From positions 14,741,148 to 14,805,147 of the forward strand of contig NC_086364.1 of NCBI RefSeq assembly GCF_036324505.1: a DNA stretch of 64,000 nucleotides, written 5' to 3'. The notes under the pieces are model-generated. The model searched no databases. It saw only the letters and a list, made by a program, of their open reading frames with translations, and was not told the DNA's origin. The DNA comes from Eleginops maclovinus (taxonomy: Eukaryota; Chordata; Actinopteri; Perciformes; Eleginopidae). Shown piece by piece: positions 41,170 through 63,387 of this stretch. Within the stretch, counting starts at the first letter, position 1, and every line of letters starts with the position of its first letter. The position numbers and the translations under genes were made by a program.

Positions 41170-43640
41170 ACACAGCCAGTTATTTTACTCGAACACAAAT
41201 ATATATCCACCCCGATACATGCAACAACACTTGGTATATATGCAACAAAAAATACATTATATAGAGGAGAGAAATAAAACCAAAAACTATTGAAGCAGAA
41301 CAAATACAAAATCTGTTTCAATACTACAACATGTTTTTATATTATAAACGTGACCTATTTTTGTGCCTATGTACGTATGTATTTGCATAGTGAATTAAGA
41401 AGTTAAACTACTTTTTTGGCCATTTTTAAAAAGTTACCTATTGGCTATAGCTACATACAATTTTGGGATATAAAGGGATAGGATTTTTATTTAATTTGCC
41501 ATTGCTTCTCTCTCTAAGGGACCTCCTTTGTTCTGCTATAAGAAATAGAAGATATGCCCAGTGTTTAGACCAGTATAGTAGTTTATTCATCGTAAAAGGT
41601 GCAAGATAATGATTGTTTAAGTTGCTAAGATTGTACGATGCTGATGTAGCCGTGGAATAGACAACAAGCCTTTTTTCAAACTACTGCTCAAGTCAGTGAA
41701 ACTGTCAAAAAAGGTGCAAGTTGAAAAAAGAAATTTAACTGGGATAATTAGTTATATTTGAACTACTTTTTCTTTGTAGCTTTAGTTAAACACCCTGGTG
41801 TAGCTTTGCTGTAGTAAACATTCTTCCATTAAATTCAATATTTTAAAGTCTGTTTGTTGTTCAAATATCTCATTGATCATTTTTCCTCAGGTTGGGGAAA
41901 AAAATGGTGTTGACAGTTCCTTCATGCTAATGCAGTGTTGCCATGTGCATGTCAGGTTCAATGTTGTTTTGTGTATGTATTTAGTGACTAATGTAGCAGA
42001 CTATAAATAAAGGCATCGACATAAGTGAGTTAATACCCAAGTGAATAACAATTATTAGTAAAAGCCCACTTTTTAACCGATCTTAAAGGCAATTATTTAC
42101 AATCTAAGTTGCAAATATAGCTACCATGTTGACCTAGGTGGTGTTGAATACAGATGTTTGGTCCATCTTGGGACATCCAGAGTTTCAGTGATGATGGCGA
42201 GCACAAATGTGCACCAGAATCCCCTTTGACTTTTCACTATACCACCACTAGAGGGCCTTAAGCAGCCTGGGAGAAGATTTGTGTAAAGCCAGGAGGCCTC
42301 AGAGATGTTATGGATCAGTAAAAATGTATTTGCCAAGCAATATTTCTTAAATGAGGATCAAGATTGAATCAAGATATCTTAATGCACTTGAAAGCAAAAT
42401 TCAATCCCCAAATCAGCTTAGGTTTGATTCATGTGTATGTGTCTTTTTTTTCTTCATTTATTTTATTATATTATTCATGAATAAAAATATTAATTGTAAA
42501 TCCCTCGCTTATGTTATGCAAACGTTGTGTTCCGTAATTTTACTTCCTTTAAAACAAAAACTAAAAATGTGATATCCAATTTACTGTTTACCAAACTAGT
42601 AACACTTCAACGTCAATTGATATTTGAATAAATAATAGGTAAGGGGTGGGCAAAACATCCAAACCTATTTTATCTTACTGTAGAAATTATTATTGTATTA
42701 TTGTCAAAGTCTGTTTATACACCTACAATTATAAGAACTGTATTTAAATGGAAAAATATATTTAAGTCTATTTATTTATTTTAAATACAATTTTCAATGG
42801 CTCCTGTCGACCTGATAACTCTTAGAAATGACTACCATGGTGGTACCCGAAGGTCATTGGTGTGTATAACGAGCTGTGTGATAATCAGCGATAAATATAT
42901 GCTTGTGTAAAAGCTCCTCAACTCACAGCTGCACCAGTAAGGTAGACTAATTAACACAACGCCACCATGTGCCTCCACAGGGATACAGCTGCAGCAGCTC
43001 TTCGTGTTTCCGGGTGCAAAAAAATCTAATTCGCTTCTCCCATTGTGTTGCTGGCAGGTTATTGTGGCTGCGTGAGCGTCGCAGCTTCTATTAAAATAGG
43101 TTACTGTCGTTTATTCGTCTTTACTACCCCTGTTGCTAACCAAAATTCTGATCGACACACACGGTTAGCAGTGGTGTGTGTCAGCAGTGTGTCCCTGAAA
43201 GCCCCCTCGGTGCGCTGTTGCTGTGCAGCTCTGCCAGCCCGTCAGCTGATCCTCTTGTCCGCTTATCGCAGCTGTTTCAGGTGTCCGCCCCTACTGTAGT
43301 GCCGCTCTTTATTTACTTCACCAGTGTCAAGGTGCAATCTACATGTTGAGGTTGTATATATTGTAAAAATGACTCCTATGTTTATTGCATATTAGTCTAC
43401 CTGTTTATTGCATATTAGGGAGGCTTTAAATATGTAAGGGTTAAATCTAAAGGCGCTCTTTATAAACTAAAGTATTATCGTCACTGAAACAAGTCAAATG
43501 AGGGGAAATATATTATTAATAGTTATTACCGACCTGGGGATTAGTATATTGCTTTAATTGAACACTGCACCGCACATTTAATCGTAAATGATCTGCTAAT
43601 GTTTAACTGTAATTCATATTAAAGACATTTAATCCCCTTT
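41170..43640. other. AT-rich intergenic sequence upstream of tfap4
   Basis: No exon-like frame is seen. Noted only: a CTCF-like core (CCACTAGAGGGC, 42245-42256) and a 16-base direct repeat GTTTATTGCATATTAG at 43380-43395 and 43403-43418. Confidence 0.5.
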
Positions 43641-44099
43641 TCATCCATGTCCGCTTTCTTGTCGGTGTATATCTGCGCTAAATAGTCCTTTGTTTACATG
43701 CAGTCCCCCCTCTCTGCGGAAGGAGGCTTTTGGAAGTGCAGTGTGACTCCTACCAGCTGTTTCCCGCCTTGAAAGCCATCCGATCAGCTGCATACACACA
43801 CACACGCACGCGCGCACACGGTCATGCAGAGGGAGAAAGCAGAGGGGAGGGAGAGAGAGAGAGAGGTAGAGCCACACACAACCAGGGAACCCCATCAGCT
43901 GGAAGTCGAGTAACATTACAACTCTCAGCAGCCTGAAAAACTACTACATTATACAAACAAAGATTCATATCTTCTTTGAGGATTTACCACTCGTCGGATC
44001 ACGGGATTACTGCTCTCTAGCATATTATTTTTTTCTATTATTCAACGGAGACTGTTGGCTGTTTTTTTAAGCAGGGGGGCAAACTGGCGAGAGGCGAGC

Positions 44100-47000
44100 A
44101 TGGAGTATTTCATGGTACCAGCTCAGAAGGTGCCCTCTTTGCAACATTTCAGGAAAACGGAGAAAGAAGTGATTGGAGGTCTTTGTAGGTGTGTATACAT
44201 GCACTTCACCCAGCATGCAGCTTTATTATTATTACAAGTCATCTGTTTGGGGTAGACGGCGATGAGGCAACATGCTTGATCTGATCTGTTATTGTGTACA
44301 CGACCCACTCACGGGGAACTGCGCGCATTATTTACCATCGAACACTTAAATTATCTTGCGTTTAAGCTCCATATCAATCCGCAGCATCCCCCCTACGATG
44401 TTATTCTGCACATTTTGTTGCGATATCGTTGTATTTTTGTGGCTAACAAACATAAACCACGTGGTTCCGTGCACACCACGCTGCTACTCTGCTCCAGAGC
44501 GCACCCCTGCTCTATTTATCCTCAAATCACCCCCAGTGACATCTATAGATGCTGTGATTTGCATAAGAAAAGAAAAGATAACACCAACGATTGTCATTCA
44601 GTGCGAAAGGGTCTAGTTCGGCCGCACACGTCGTGCGTGTTGCCGATTTGCTCAGAGCGATCCGAAGTTATTGTGGGTAGTGCGGCCATGCTTGTGGCTT
44701 GTGCTAAAAGTGATGAGGGGGTCTGGCGTGTTTCCTGTTTATGGCGCCGATTTCGTAAAATTCTAATGTGAAGATATACACATAGTTTTAAAATTGCCCC
44801 CATTTGTCGTGACGATAGTTTAAAGATGGTTTATTTGCGTGTTGATCGCACTATTGAGTCACCTCCACTGCGTCTTTTCATTCTGCACCTCTGCCATGCT
44901 GCCTGCCGCATTGTTATAATGGCGGAGGACACGAAAATCTGATCGAAGCACGGTGGTGTTGTTGGGCGCTGTGGTGACTAAGGGGATTTATTAGTTGGCC
45001 TTTTTTTAGAAACACATTATCTCCCGTGTGTCCGATAAATGGACATTCAGCGTTAGCGTGGAGGCAGGGTAAAAAAGTGGTGTTATTAATAAGGGGGTGT
45101 GTATGTCGCGGAAGGCCATCGATACGTCCGCAGCCCTGTTTGAAGAGGGAGGCGGAGGGATCTGCTGCTGGCTCTTAGCAGTGACGCTGGCAGTGTGGGA
45201 GATGTAGTCCTGTTGTTCGTTTTCGTTAAATCCTCATTGTGAGTGTGCGGACAATTGGTAAACAAACGATGACAAATATTCCTATGAGAAAGGGACGTAC
45301 TTTGATGTTGCCATAGAGCCATTCTAAGTAATTTCACCTACAAGTATTTCGATTAAAAATCATAAATGTCTCTACTCTGCAGTTGTATGACTATTACAAC
45401 TGAAATCAAATGCTGGCACAAGTTGCAGTCCTATAACAAGATTAATTTCCCAACTAATATATTATAATTATATATAATTATAAAATATATGAAATATTGT
45501 CAAAAAAATGTAAAGACATGTTTCCCTAGAGATGATGGGGATGTCTTTCTTTGTGTTGTTAACCAACAAAAACATTTAACTGTCTAAGATTTAAAAGGAG
45601 GGAAGCAGCCAATTGTTACATTTTTGACACATGAATCATTAAATATATCAAATTTAGCTTGTGAAATTACAAAAAACATGTATTCATTATCAATACAATT
45701 CCAGTATAACTTTCTGATTTCATTTGAATAATTCATCAACCAATCATGTGGATTTATTGTACTATATTTAGTTGCCTGTTTTAAGCTTTAATTCCATATT
45801 AACTGGGACCCAGTCTTTCTAATGGTTAGCGGTTTGTGCTTGGTGATATGAAGTCCAAGCCCAGTTGGTGATGTTTTGGCAGTGGATGTGTATGCTGGAT
45901 GTGCGGCTGCATTGCTTGTACATGCGACTGTGTCTGTTCACACACAAACACACACGCACACACAGACACACACAGACACAGACACACTAATTTCTCATCT
46001 GTGTCTGCACAATTGTTCCCAGTGTTTGCACTGAGGCAGCTGAGTCAGTACAGATAAGCGCTTGGCTAGAGAGGGTCCCAGAGATACTGAGCTTGATACA
46101 GAGGTTGTTAGAGGAAGTTCGCTCAGAATTTCCCCTCAACTGAACTGCAGCATAATGGCAGATCATGTCGTGGGGGATATTAACAGGATCAATGCCGTTC
46201 TATTTACACCTCAACTGTAATTATCAGCAAAGGTGGTGCCACTGTAAAGCTTTTTTAGCAAGTGTGTTGCTTGAAAGGTGTCCTGTAAAATGTCAGTGCT
46301 GCTTCACCGTCAGGAAAAATTATCCCTCCGTAAGACCTTTCACAATCATAACTTTATATTGCACACCATACATATTTATGTGCTACTTTATCACCTGTTT
46401 GGAAATGGCACATTGATGGAAGAGCAGCCTTGTTCTGTGTGTGCCACAGGACACTTCAGCATGCATAAAAATATGGAATTTAACTTTATGATGCTTTATG
46501 TTGAACGCTTATGATGCTATAAATTAAATGAAAATGTTTAATCTACAATTGACAATCTACTGTAACTGAAATGTGTCATCCAAGGATCGGGACAGAAGAT
46601 TTTTGCCATATCTCTTGATGTCTCTGGATAATGTTGAACTTCACTATGTTTGGGTGCTGAAGTATGTATGTTTTATTTTGTCATTGTGTCCAACTAACCA
46701 CTGCCCTTCCCCTCTCCTCCCCGTAGTCTGGCCAACATTCCTCTGACCCCAGAAACAGCCCGGGACCAAGAGAGGCGAATTCGCAGAGAGATTGCCAATA
46801 GCAACGAACGTAGGCGTATGCAGAGCATCAATTCTGGATTCCAGTCTCTTAAAACACTCATCCCACACAGTGATGGAGAGAAGCTCAGTAAGGTGGGTCA
46901 AAAGAAAAGTTTGGGATAGTTGAGGAGTTATATGGAGCTGTAACGTGCTGAACTCAACTTTATAACACACCTGCTACAATATTATTCTTCTAATTTCCCC

Positions 47001-49684
47001 AGGCTGCCATCCTGCAACAGACATCGGATTACATTTTTACTTTGGAACAGGAGAAGACGCGGCTATTGCAGCAGAACAGTCAGCTCAAACGAATCATACA
47101 GGTAAAAAAAACACCATGCCAAATGTGAAAAGGCTTTATTGTGATTTCTCTCTTTCAGTATCATCAGTTCATATATTTATCTAAAATGAATACCCAATTT
47201 CTGTCTTAGGAGTTAAGTGGTTCCTCTCCCAAGAGGAGGCGTGCAGAGGAGAAAGATGAAGGGATTGGCTCACCAGACATCCTGGAGGAGGAGAAGACTG
47301 AGGACTTAAGGAGGGAGATGATCGAGTTACGGCAGCAGCTGGAGAAAGAGCGCTCAATCAGAATGATGCTAGAAGATCAGGTAAAACGAACGGCCGCAAC
47401 ATATAACACCATTTCTGACAAAGTCTGTGTCAGAAAAATGCACTGTCCAACATAGTTCTGCTTACTCACACGTTTATCCCCTGCTCTGTAACGGATGCGT
47501 TCCCTGGATGCCCAGGTGTACCCAGAGAAACTTAGGGCGCTCTCCCAGCAGGTACAGGAGCACCAGAGCCTTGTCCATCTGCAGCAGCACAAGATGGAGA
47601 GGGACGTTACTCCAGACCACAGCCCACAGGTGGATAACGTGTTTTCACATGTTTGATTCACACATAAACTGTGGAATCCTTCTGAGCATTACGCTAATGT
47701 AGTTACGTTTCTGTAATTGGTTATCTTCCCTAAGTGTTATTTAAGAATCTGTTTACACGTTTAACGCTGACACAAAATTGGACATTTTGGAGCTAAAACA
47801 GGCAAAGAGTTATTTCTAGAAGTATGTTTCATTAAATATATGCCATAGACGCCAATGAATTGGATCTGTCTTTGAAAAATCCAAACAAGAAAAAAAAAAC
47901 TGTGGGATTTGCTTCTGATTGAATGTTAAGTAATGGCTCATTTTTTTAATATATATGTTTTTACCACATCAGGTATGATTGAACTTGATACAAAGACAAA
48001 CCATGGTCACCTTAATATATTTAGATAACCAGTGTTTATTTTAGCCTTTTTTACCCTAAAATCTGGCTGCTGGTTTCGTGTTCTCCTACTCCGTCATGCG
48101 TGTAGTTGTAAAATCTTATGGTTTTCTTTGAGTCAATGAAGCACATTGCATTTTAAAACACTTGTATAAATACACCTGAACTAATCTCTGTGCACTGTAG
48201 ATGTCACACAGACAGTCCCAAGTTAGAGCTGTCAGCAGCTAAGACACATTTACAGTGTGTTAAATGAGCAGCTCACAAGTCTTTCTGCATGTCTTCCTGC
48301 CATGAAAGCCTCAGTGTCGTGTTTCTGGATGTTTACCCTACCTGAACATGATGCCAAATCAATTGGCATATGCCGTCTGCCCATCCACCTCTTGTGGCAG
48401 CTGTGCGTTGGTATTGAAGATGATTGATACACTCTGTATTAGTCATGTGACTTTTTGTGACTCCCCAAGCAGACCTGAGTGATATGACCTCAAGTTAATA
48501 TTGCTATGAATAAACATAATTACCTCAAGTAAAAAGAAATTACTGGAACTAAAATGAACTCTTACTCAATTGCATCTTCATTGTGTTTGGATCATGGTTC
48601 CAAAACAACCCTAACCCAAAACCCTTGTCTGCTTTTATATCACATTTAACCTTCCAGAATTATGGACACTGATAAATGTATATAAAGGATATATTTCAGC
48701 CATGACAACAATAGGGATATTTGACACAACACCTACTTACTTTACTCCTGATTTTTCAGCTACATCTTTCCGATGCTTTTTAGAGTATCACCAACTTCAG
48801 ACTTTGACATGTTGGCAAAACTGGAGCACCTTGAGTTAAACTCATTTTCTCAAACTAGCTTTGTCATATAATACTTGGAGATAATTAATCAAAAAGCAAA
48901 AGAAGCTTTTTATATGAAGATTTAAATTGCACAGCTGCAGTTTTTGGTGGCCTTTACAGATCTACTTCATTTCAAGCTTTTTGGTCAAGCTAAGATTGAT
49001 CGAAAGCACCCTCAAAACACTGAGTGAGGAAATGTATGGACAGGACAAAAATGTGGTTGATTTACATATTTTAACATCAGTCCTGGCTAATATTCAATAT
49101 GCTGCCAAGCTGTTTTCTCCATTATGTGTTTAATATTGCTTGTGTATGTGTGTATTACTTTAAAATACTTCCTAACCATAAGAACTCATTACCACAGTGC
49201 AGCGTGGACATAAGTGTATTCTAAAATATTTCCTTCTTTCTACCAGGTGTCTGCCCCCTCTACCCCACCTGCACCAACACACCATGCCACGGTCATTGTC
49301 CCTGCACCTGTCCAGCCTTCCCAGCCCCATCATGTCACCGTGGTAACCATGGGCCAGACATCAGTAATCAATACAGTGTCCACATCTCGGCAGAACCTGG
49401 ACACCATTGTTCAAGTAAGATGAAAGTCCGACGCAGAATTAAGACTCATTTCTTGTAGGAAAGGTTCTCAGATATGAACACCAGAGGGTGCTGTCGTCAC
49501 TGACATCACTATCCTCTTTCCCCAGGCAATCCAGCACATCGAGGGCACCCAGGGAAAGGGTTGTGCCGGCGAGGAAGAGCAGCGGAGGGCGGTCATCGTC
49601 ACTTCGGGTCGCGTCCATTCTGACGCAGCAGGCTCAGACACAGCCTCAAACAGTGACGTGCCCGATGACTGTTCACTCCCCTGA
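44100..49684 (+). CDS. tfap4: Transcription factor AP-4 (bHLH-leucine zipper)
   Basis: TFAP4 is a nuclear bHLH-LZ homodimer that binds CAGCTG E-boxes and controls proliferation genes. Exons: 44100-44188, 46727-46892, 47003-47101, 47210-47380, 47516-47629, 49247-49414, 49526-49684; phases agree and give 321 residues (human 338). The start MEYFMVPAQKVPSLQHFRKT is nearly identical to human. The basic region is at residues 46-62 (RRIRREIANSNERRRMQ), the helix-loop-helix follows to about 103 (SLKTLIPHSDGEKLSKAAIL), a first zipper covers about 103-121 and a second about 143-175. A Thr/Pro/His/Val-rich segment (THHATVIVPAP, SVINTVSTSRQNLDTIVQ) and an acidic Ser/Asp-rich tail complete it. The exon 5 start is uncertain: 21 nt upstream of the only usable AG encode MRSLDAQ, which resembles the human VRSLEAH, but no AG precedes them. 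Confidence 0.95.
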
Positions 49685-52550
49685 GTTAATCCCTGACGTC
49701 TCGCACGCCATACACTTAAACACATGTACACAAACACACACATACACAAAAGGCCCAAGCAGACAAGGGCTACAGGAGGCTTCAAACCTACAGCACTCTT
49801 GTTCAGTGGACATTATTAGGGCTGGTAGACAGATTGAACCAATCGTTTTGTTATGTTTTTTGTTTCAGTACACATGTTTTACCGTGGTAGGCAGCCCGAA
49901 TAGGTTTACACTTAGACACTCATACGAGCAGTCTCTTCTGCGTCTTCCTCTCTGCTTGTCTTAACTTTCTTACCCCCCTAATATCTCACACACTCATGTC
50001 TGTTCATTAACTTGTGGAGAGGTTTTTAGAATAACTATTCCACTGACTGATCTATGAATGCTCCGTAAAACTGGATACTAGAATGTCTGCTTAACTTCAC
50101 AATTAATCACCGTGACTGTTCTCTTTATTCGGCCCTGAAGTCATCTGACTGATGCACGAAACAGGAGACCAAGTCAATGAAGAGCCCATCACCACCCAAC
50201 ACCAGAGCATTTTCATTTTAGATGAACCTCTTTTAAACCTTTTTCTCTGAGTTATCTCAGACATTGTGAGCTTACAAAGCTGTCTCACATAATTACCTTT
50301 TTTAGGTTTCTGGATAAGAGAACATGATGTTTTACTTGTGCGGAGATCTGTTTTTATGTTTTCTTTCTCTAAGGCTCCCTCAGCCAGCAAGTTAAAGTGA
50401 TTGTACTGGAAAAACACAATTTAAAAGCTGTTTTCATGGCTGACTGGTGCCCACAGAAAATGAAGTGGAGCTCTGGAGAAGAGAGTGCGTTTACTGGTTC
50501 ACAGCTCCTTTTTTTTTTTTTTTTAATTGTCCGTTTGTTGCCATTTTTACTGGGCTGGGTTCCCAGTAATCCCACATGTATTTGGCATGTTCTTCCTTTT
50601 GCTCATGGCCTGACAAAAAAAGTTCAGTGCATTTTTTTATACCCTCCCATATTGAATTTAAAAGCACCTGGCTAGGTAAATAAGCTAATCTGTGGAGAAC
50701 TGATTTCCACTGATGTATGTGTGTCCCATACAACATTTCAAATCAGCAGTTATCCCAGACTCTGGTAGTCTGCAACAGCACTGCAATTACCTTGAAATTA
50801 AGGCATTTGATGTGTGTATGTGCACACAACACGCACACATGCATATTCAACTGACATACAATCATTTGTTTGCTCATCTTAAGGGCTGGTTTTAGTATGC
50901 CCTTAATAGTGTAGTTAGTTGTCCTAATGTTAGGACATCTATCAAAGCAGAGTCTACTTCAAATATGAGGAAATTGCCCTGTGAAATAGTTTAAATGTGC
51001 CATGGAGTTGACATATGTATATCCATGCATAGTTCATATGTGCTTTCTCGCACTTTTTGTTTATCCTACCATGCTATTTACATGTTTCTACTTGGATCAT
51101 ACTTTAAGTGTTTCTGCCTGGAGCTGTCGGTTGCCGGCGTTCATACATGTAGCTTGGATCGAGGCAGCTTGCCTTACTAATAGCCAGTGGGTGCAGGGAG
51201 GCACTGTGAAGCCAGCCTTAACAAAGCCACGAGGTCTGAGAGGCAAACCTGAACACTTGATCTGGGTCGCTTGGTGGCCTGTGGGATTGGTTTTCCTTTG
51301 CCTTTCCAAACAGGCTTGCAAACAGCCAGGTGTGTTGGAATATACAGCGTATTTCCAGTTATTTAGTCTATTCTTTTTTGTTGTATTGTGTTTGCCACAA
51401 ACAGGGCAGTTATACTTATTACATTCAAGCACTCCCCAGCTATTCAAAATGTATCCGAATACTGACAGCTGGTTAGACTTACATGTAGACTTGCAACCGT
51501 TAGTGTGCACTACTCAAGCCAGATTTCAGATTCATTGGGGAAGAACTTCTCAATGAAATGTTGACATTCCATACATTTTAACACATTTTTCCCCATCAGG
51601 TTACTTTTCAAAAGTGAACCCTGGTCTATTTAGAGATTACATTTAGTGCTTTTGACATATCATTGCTATTTTATAATCGCATTTAGGGACAAACTCCTTA
51701 TTATTATTATCCCCTGCATCAATGTATAGATGGAGCTTTGAACTGCTGGACAGATAATGTGTTCAATTGAACGCAACTCATCTATCATGATTTATGTCAT
51801 GGAATTGCCCTTTAAAGAAATATTGATGTCAGCTGCACTAAAAAGAGCATCGTGTCTGTCAAATCATGGGACATTTTTCCCTGTACTTGTCACTATGGGC
51901 AGGGGATTCATATATGTTAAAACGTGTTTTGCAAGCCTTGCTTTTTGTAGAGCCCTTGCTTTTTTCTCTGAGTATTTGCATTTATTCGTTTTCCGCTAGA
52001 AACCAGAACTGTTTTATTTCCAAACGTGTTTTAAACTTTGTTCTGTGTGTTAGGAAATGTTAAGTGGACATATCAGATGAGTGGGGTGGGCCTGGGGATA
52101 ATTAAATAGGAGTCAAAATTACAAAGCACTTACTGTACTATACTGGAGTCCGCCTCTTTCTTTTGTATAAAGGGGCATCTCCTCAGATAAAGCTCTTGGG
52201 GTTATGAGTAAAAGCCGCACAGCTGTGTATCCCCTTCTCCTTCATGTCCAGACCTCCTACACGATTGTCCTGTTTCACACTCACATTTTTTTAAATTTGC
52301 AAAATCTTATTATTATGCTGTCTTTTTTTCTATTTTCAATATCTTTTGTGCCCCATTACACATTTCATGGCTCCCTCCTCTCCCTTTCCATTCGTCTGTT
52401 ATCTGTAACTTTTTTTGTAAGACCTGTCAGTGCATATGGTCGTCAAGAAGCTATTTCGTGTTTTTTTGTTTGTTTTTTAAAGAAATGTTTTGGGGATAAA
52501 GAGGCTTGTGCCTTTGTAAAGACAGAATAATAAAGTTTGTACTTTGTTTT
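49685..52550 (+). other. tfap4: tfap4 3' untranslated region
   Basis: About 2.85 kb without exon-like frames from the TGA at 49682-49684 to an AATAAA at 52529-52534, which is followed by a T/G-rich stretch of the kind seen at cleavage sites. A T15 homopolymer near 50510-50524 is present. The extent is inferred. Confidence 0.55.
52529..52534 (+). terminator. tfap4: poly(A) signal, tfap4
   Basis: AATAAA directly followed by GTTTGTACTTTGTTTTTTATG, a GT/T-rich downstream element typical of vertebrate cleavage sites. Confidence 0.6.
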
Positions 52551-52559
52551 TTATGCATT

Positions 52560-54460
52560 GGGCTCCTTGTGTGTGACTTTGTTTCTCTCTTTGAGCCTTT
52601 GAAATAAGTGTTTCCCTCCTAATATTTTCAGTTCTGAGTTGGTAATGGTTATTAAAGCACACATAATGACGTAAGCAGCTGAATTTGTCCCCACTCCGGT
52701 TGTGTCTGGCCATCACTCAAGCAGTACAGTTGATGCCCAAGTGTCTATTCCTGATTGGTGGCTATGAAATTAAAGCCCTGCCTCCCTCCCTTGCTCAACA
52801 GCTCATCGCTAAATTAAGATCCACCACGTCCTCTGACAGTTGAAATGTACACAAGGGACAGTAGGTGGCATCTCTTGCCATCATCCCCTGGCATGCATTC
52901 ATTCATTCCAGGCCTCATGTTCTCACCCTCACACATTTGTCCAGCAAGACCTCAGGTTTTTGTGTCCAGATTCTCAATCATATCTACTTTTTTGTGTTTT
53001 TTGTAGCCTTGTACAATGGATGTTAGGTAGAGAAAATTATAAGTCACCAGTTGACTGTATTAGCATACTAATTTGTACTGGTATATGCAATTCAGTTTTG
53101 AGACATGGATAGCTATGTGAGGTATTAAGGGGCATAATGTCAAATAAGAGTAGTTCTTAAAAGGGCTTTTAGACACATCCAAAGCTACACTGTAGTTTGT
53201 ATTGATAGATAAAAAATATTTCTCCCTTAAAATGAAGAGCCTTCTGTTTCTGCATTTGTGAAATAACAGTTGAAAAGTATAGTCTATTAACAATTGGTAT
53301 AGCAACTGTAGTAGTCTGTGATTGTTTTTATTGTCAGCAAAAGCAACAACAAAGCACACTTTACACACACATTTTAAAGGCACACAACTCAATTCAGCGC
53401 CTGTCATAATAATTGACAAAGGAAAATTGTTTTAATTCAGAAAAGCTTATCAAAAGCACAGATCCAAACAAATATTCATGCCACATCACCAGTGAAGTTT
53501 CTGAGGATTAAGGCAGTTTTACGCACCAAAATGAACATGCTGTATTGTTTGGACACGCTGCCAGAGTCATTTCGGTTGGACATGCTTGAGTGAGAAAGTC
53601 CTGCTATATTTGGGGATTAATTTACAGTGGAGATGTTTATTCCCTAAGAATTGTGAGATTATGTTCCGCACAGTGTGTCTGCTTGAGTGTGATAAAGCAG
53701 TAATCTGCCTAGCGTTTAGCAGGGATTCTGGGGTGACTTGGGGGTCTATATTTTCCAGACATACCCTCTCTTCAGCTCTCATCTCTGCCTCTGTCATACA
53801 CAGTCCTATGATGATAATTTCTAAATCTGGGAGCGTTGTGTCTAAATTACCATTAAAAGCTGATGAACATTTCCTGAAAATAATTTGGGGAGTTAAGGAA
53901 GTAAAGTTGTTACAGTTCTTTTGTCATTTTTTGTTGTACAAAGCAACCATAGCAGCTAATTGTGAAATATGTGATTTTGTATTAATGTTTGCAATACTAA
54001 TTTAGAGGAAGGTGATGTTCTTTCCCTTAATAAAGCGCTATATAAGAACAGTCCATTTACCATTTACCATGTTGGATGCTGGCAGCTTGCAAGGTCCATT
54101 AACCAACCCCTCTTAAACTTATTTGGTAAACATGTTGATACACCTACCTGCTGAATGGTATCAATCCTCTAATCTAAAAAAGATAAAATAACACATATCC
54201 CAAAATAATTTTACTTTTCTTAATATAGGCCTCTTAGCTTACTGGTTTCACACCAGTTTGCATAATCCCATTATTTTAATGTCATCTCCTTAGAACTGTT
54301 GCTCATTTCAAAAACATACCTACTTTCAGTCTCTAAAACACCATTTCTTTAAAATGATCATCAGAAAAAAATTGTGTTACCCAGCACCGACACATTTAGC
54401 CACGTCTTTGCCAAAATACAGTATTTGCAGAGGCCCAAGCTACAACCTCCTTAAAAAGGA
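52560..54460. other. Intergenic region between tfap4 and srl
   Basis: No gene seen. Near 54018-54072 the sequence AATAAAGCGCTATATAAGAA, then repeated CCATTTA units, resembles the 3' tail of fish L2-type LINEs; no reverse-transcriptase frame accompanies it, so it is at most a short 5'-truncated copy. Confidence 0.45.
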
Positions 54461-54464
54461 GAGT

Positions 54465-54600
54465 CAGCTGCTTGCACACGTAGAGGCCCCCCAACACACA
54501 GATCCCAGCCCATCCACCAGCTGTGCCCCGCCTCTTCAATCTGCATGCCCTTTAAACTTCCTGCCTTGGTATATATAGTCTGTGTGACTATCAGAGTTCT
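54465..54600 (+). promoter_or_regulatory. srl: srl core promoter with TATA box and E-boxes
   Basis: TATATATA at 54570-54577 lies 37-44 nt before the ATG at 54614, putting the start site near 54600 and giving a very short 5' UTR. Two CAGCTG E-boxes (54465-54470 and 54518-54523), the preferred sequence of myogenic bHLH factors, lie about 50-105 nt upstream of the TATA. An adjacent CCTTAAAAAGG (54449-54459) resembles a CArG box but has seven rather than six A/T bases. The arrangement fits the muscle-restricted expression known for sarcalumenin. Confidence 0.6.
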
Positions 54601-54613
54601 CCTGGCAGCCATC

Positions 54614-63387
<8,774 letters not shown>

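Noticed and set aside
53586..54005. 139-residue plus-strand frame just before a LINE-like tail
   Set aside because: No reverse-transcriptase or endonuclease motif is visible, so it cannot be called a LINE ORF.
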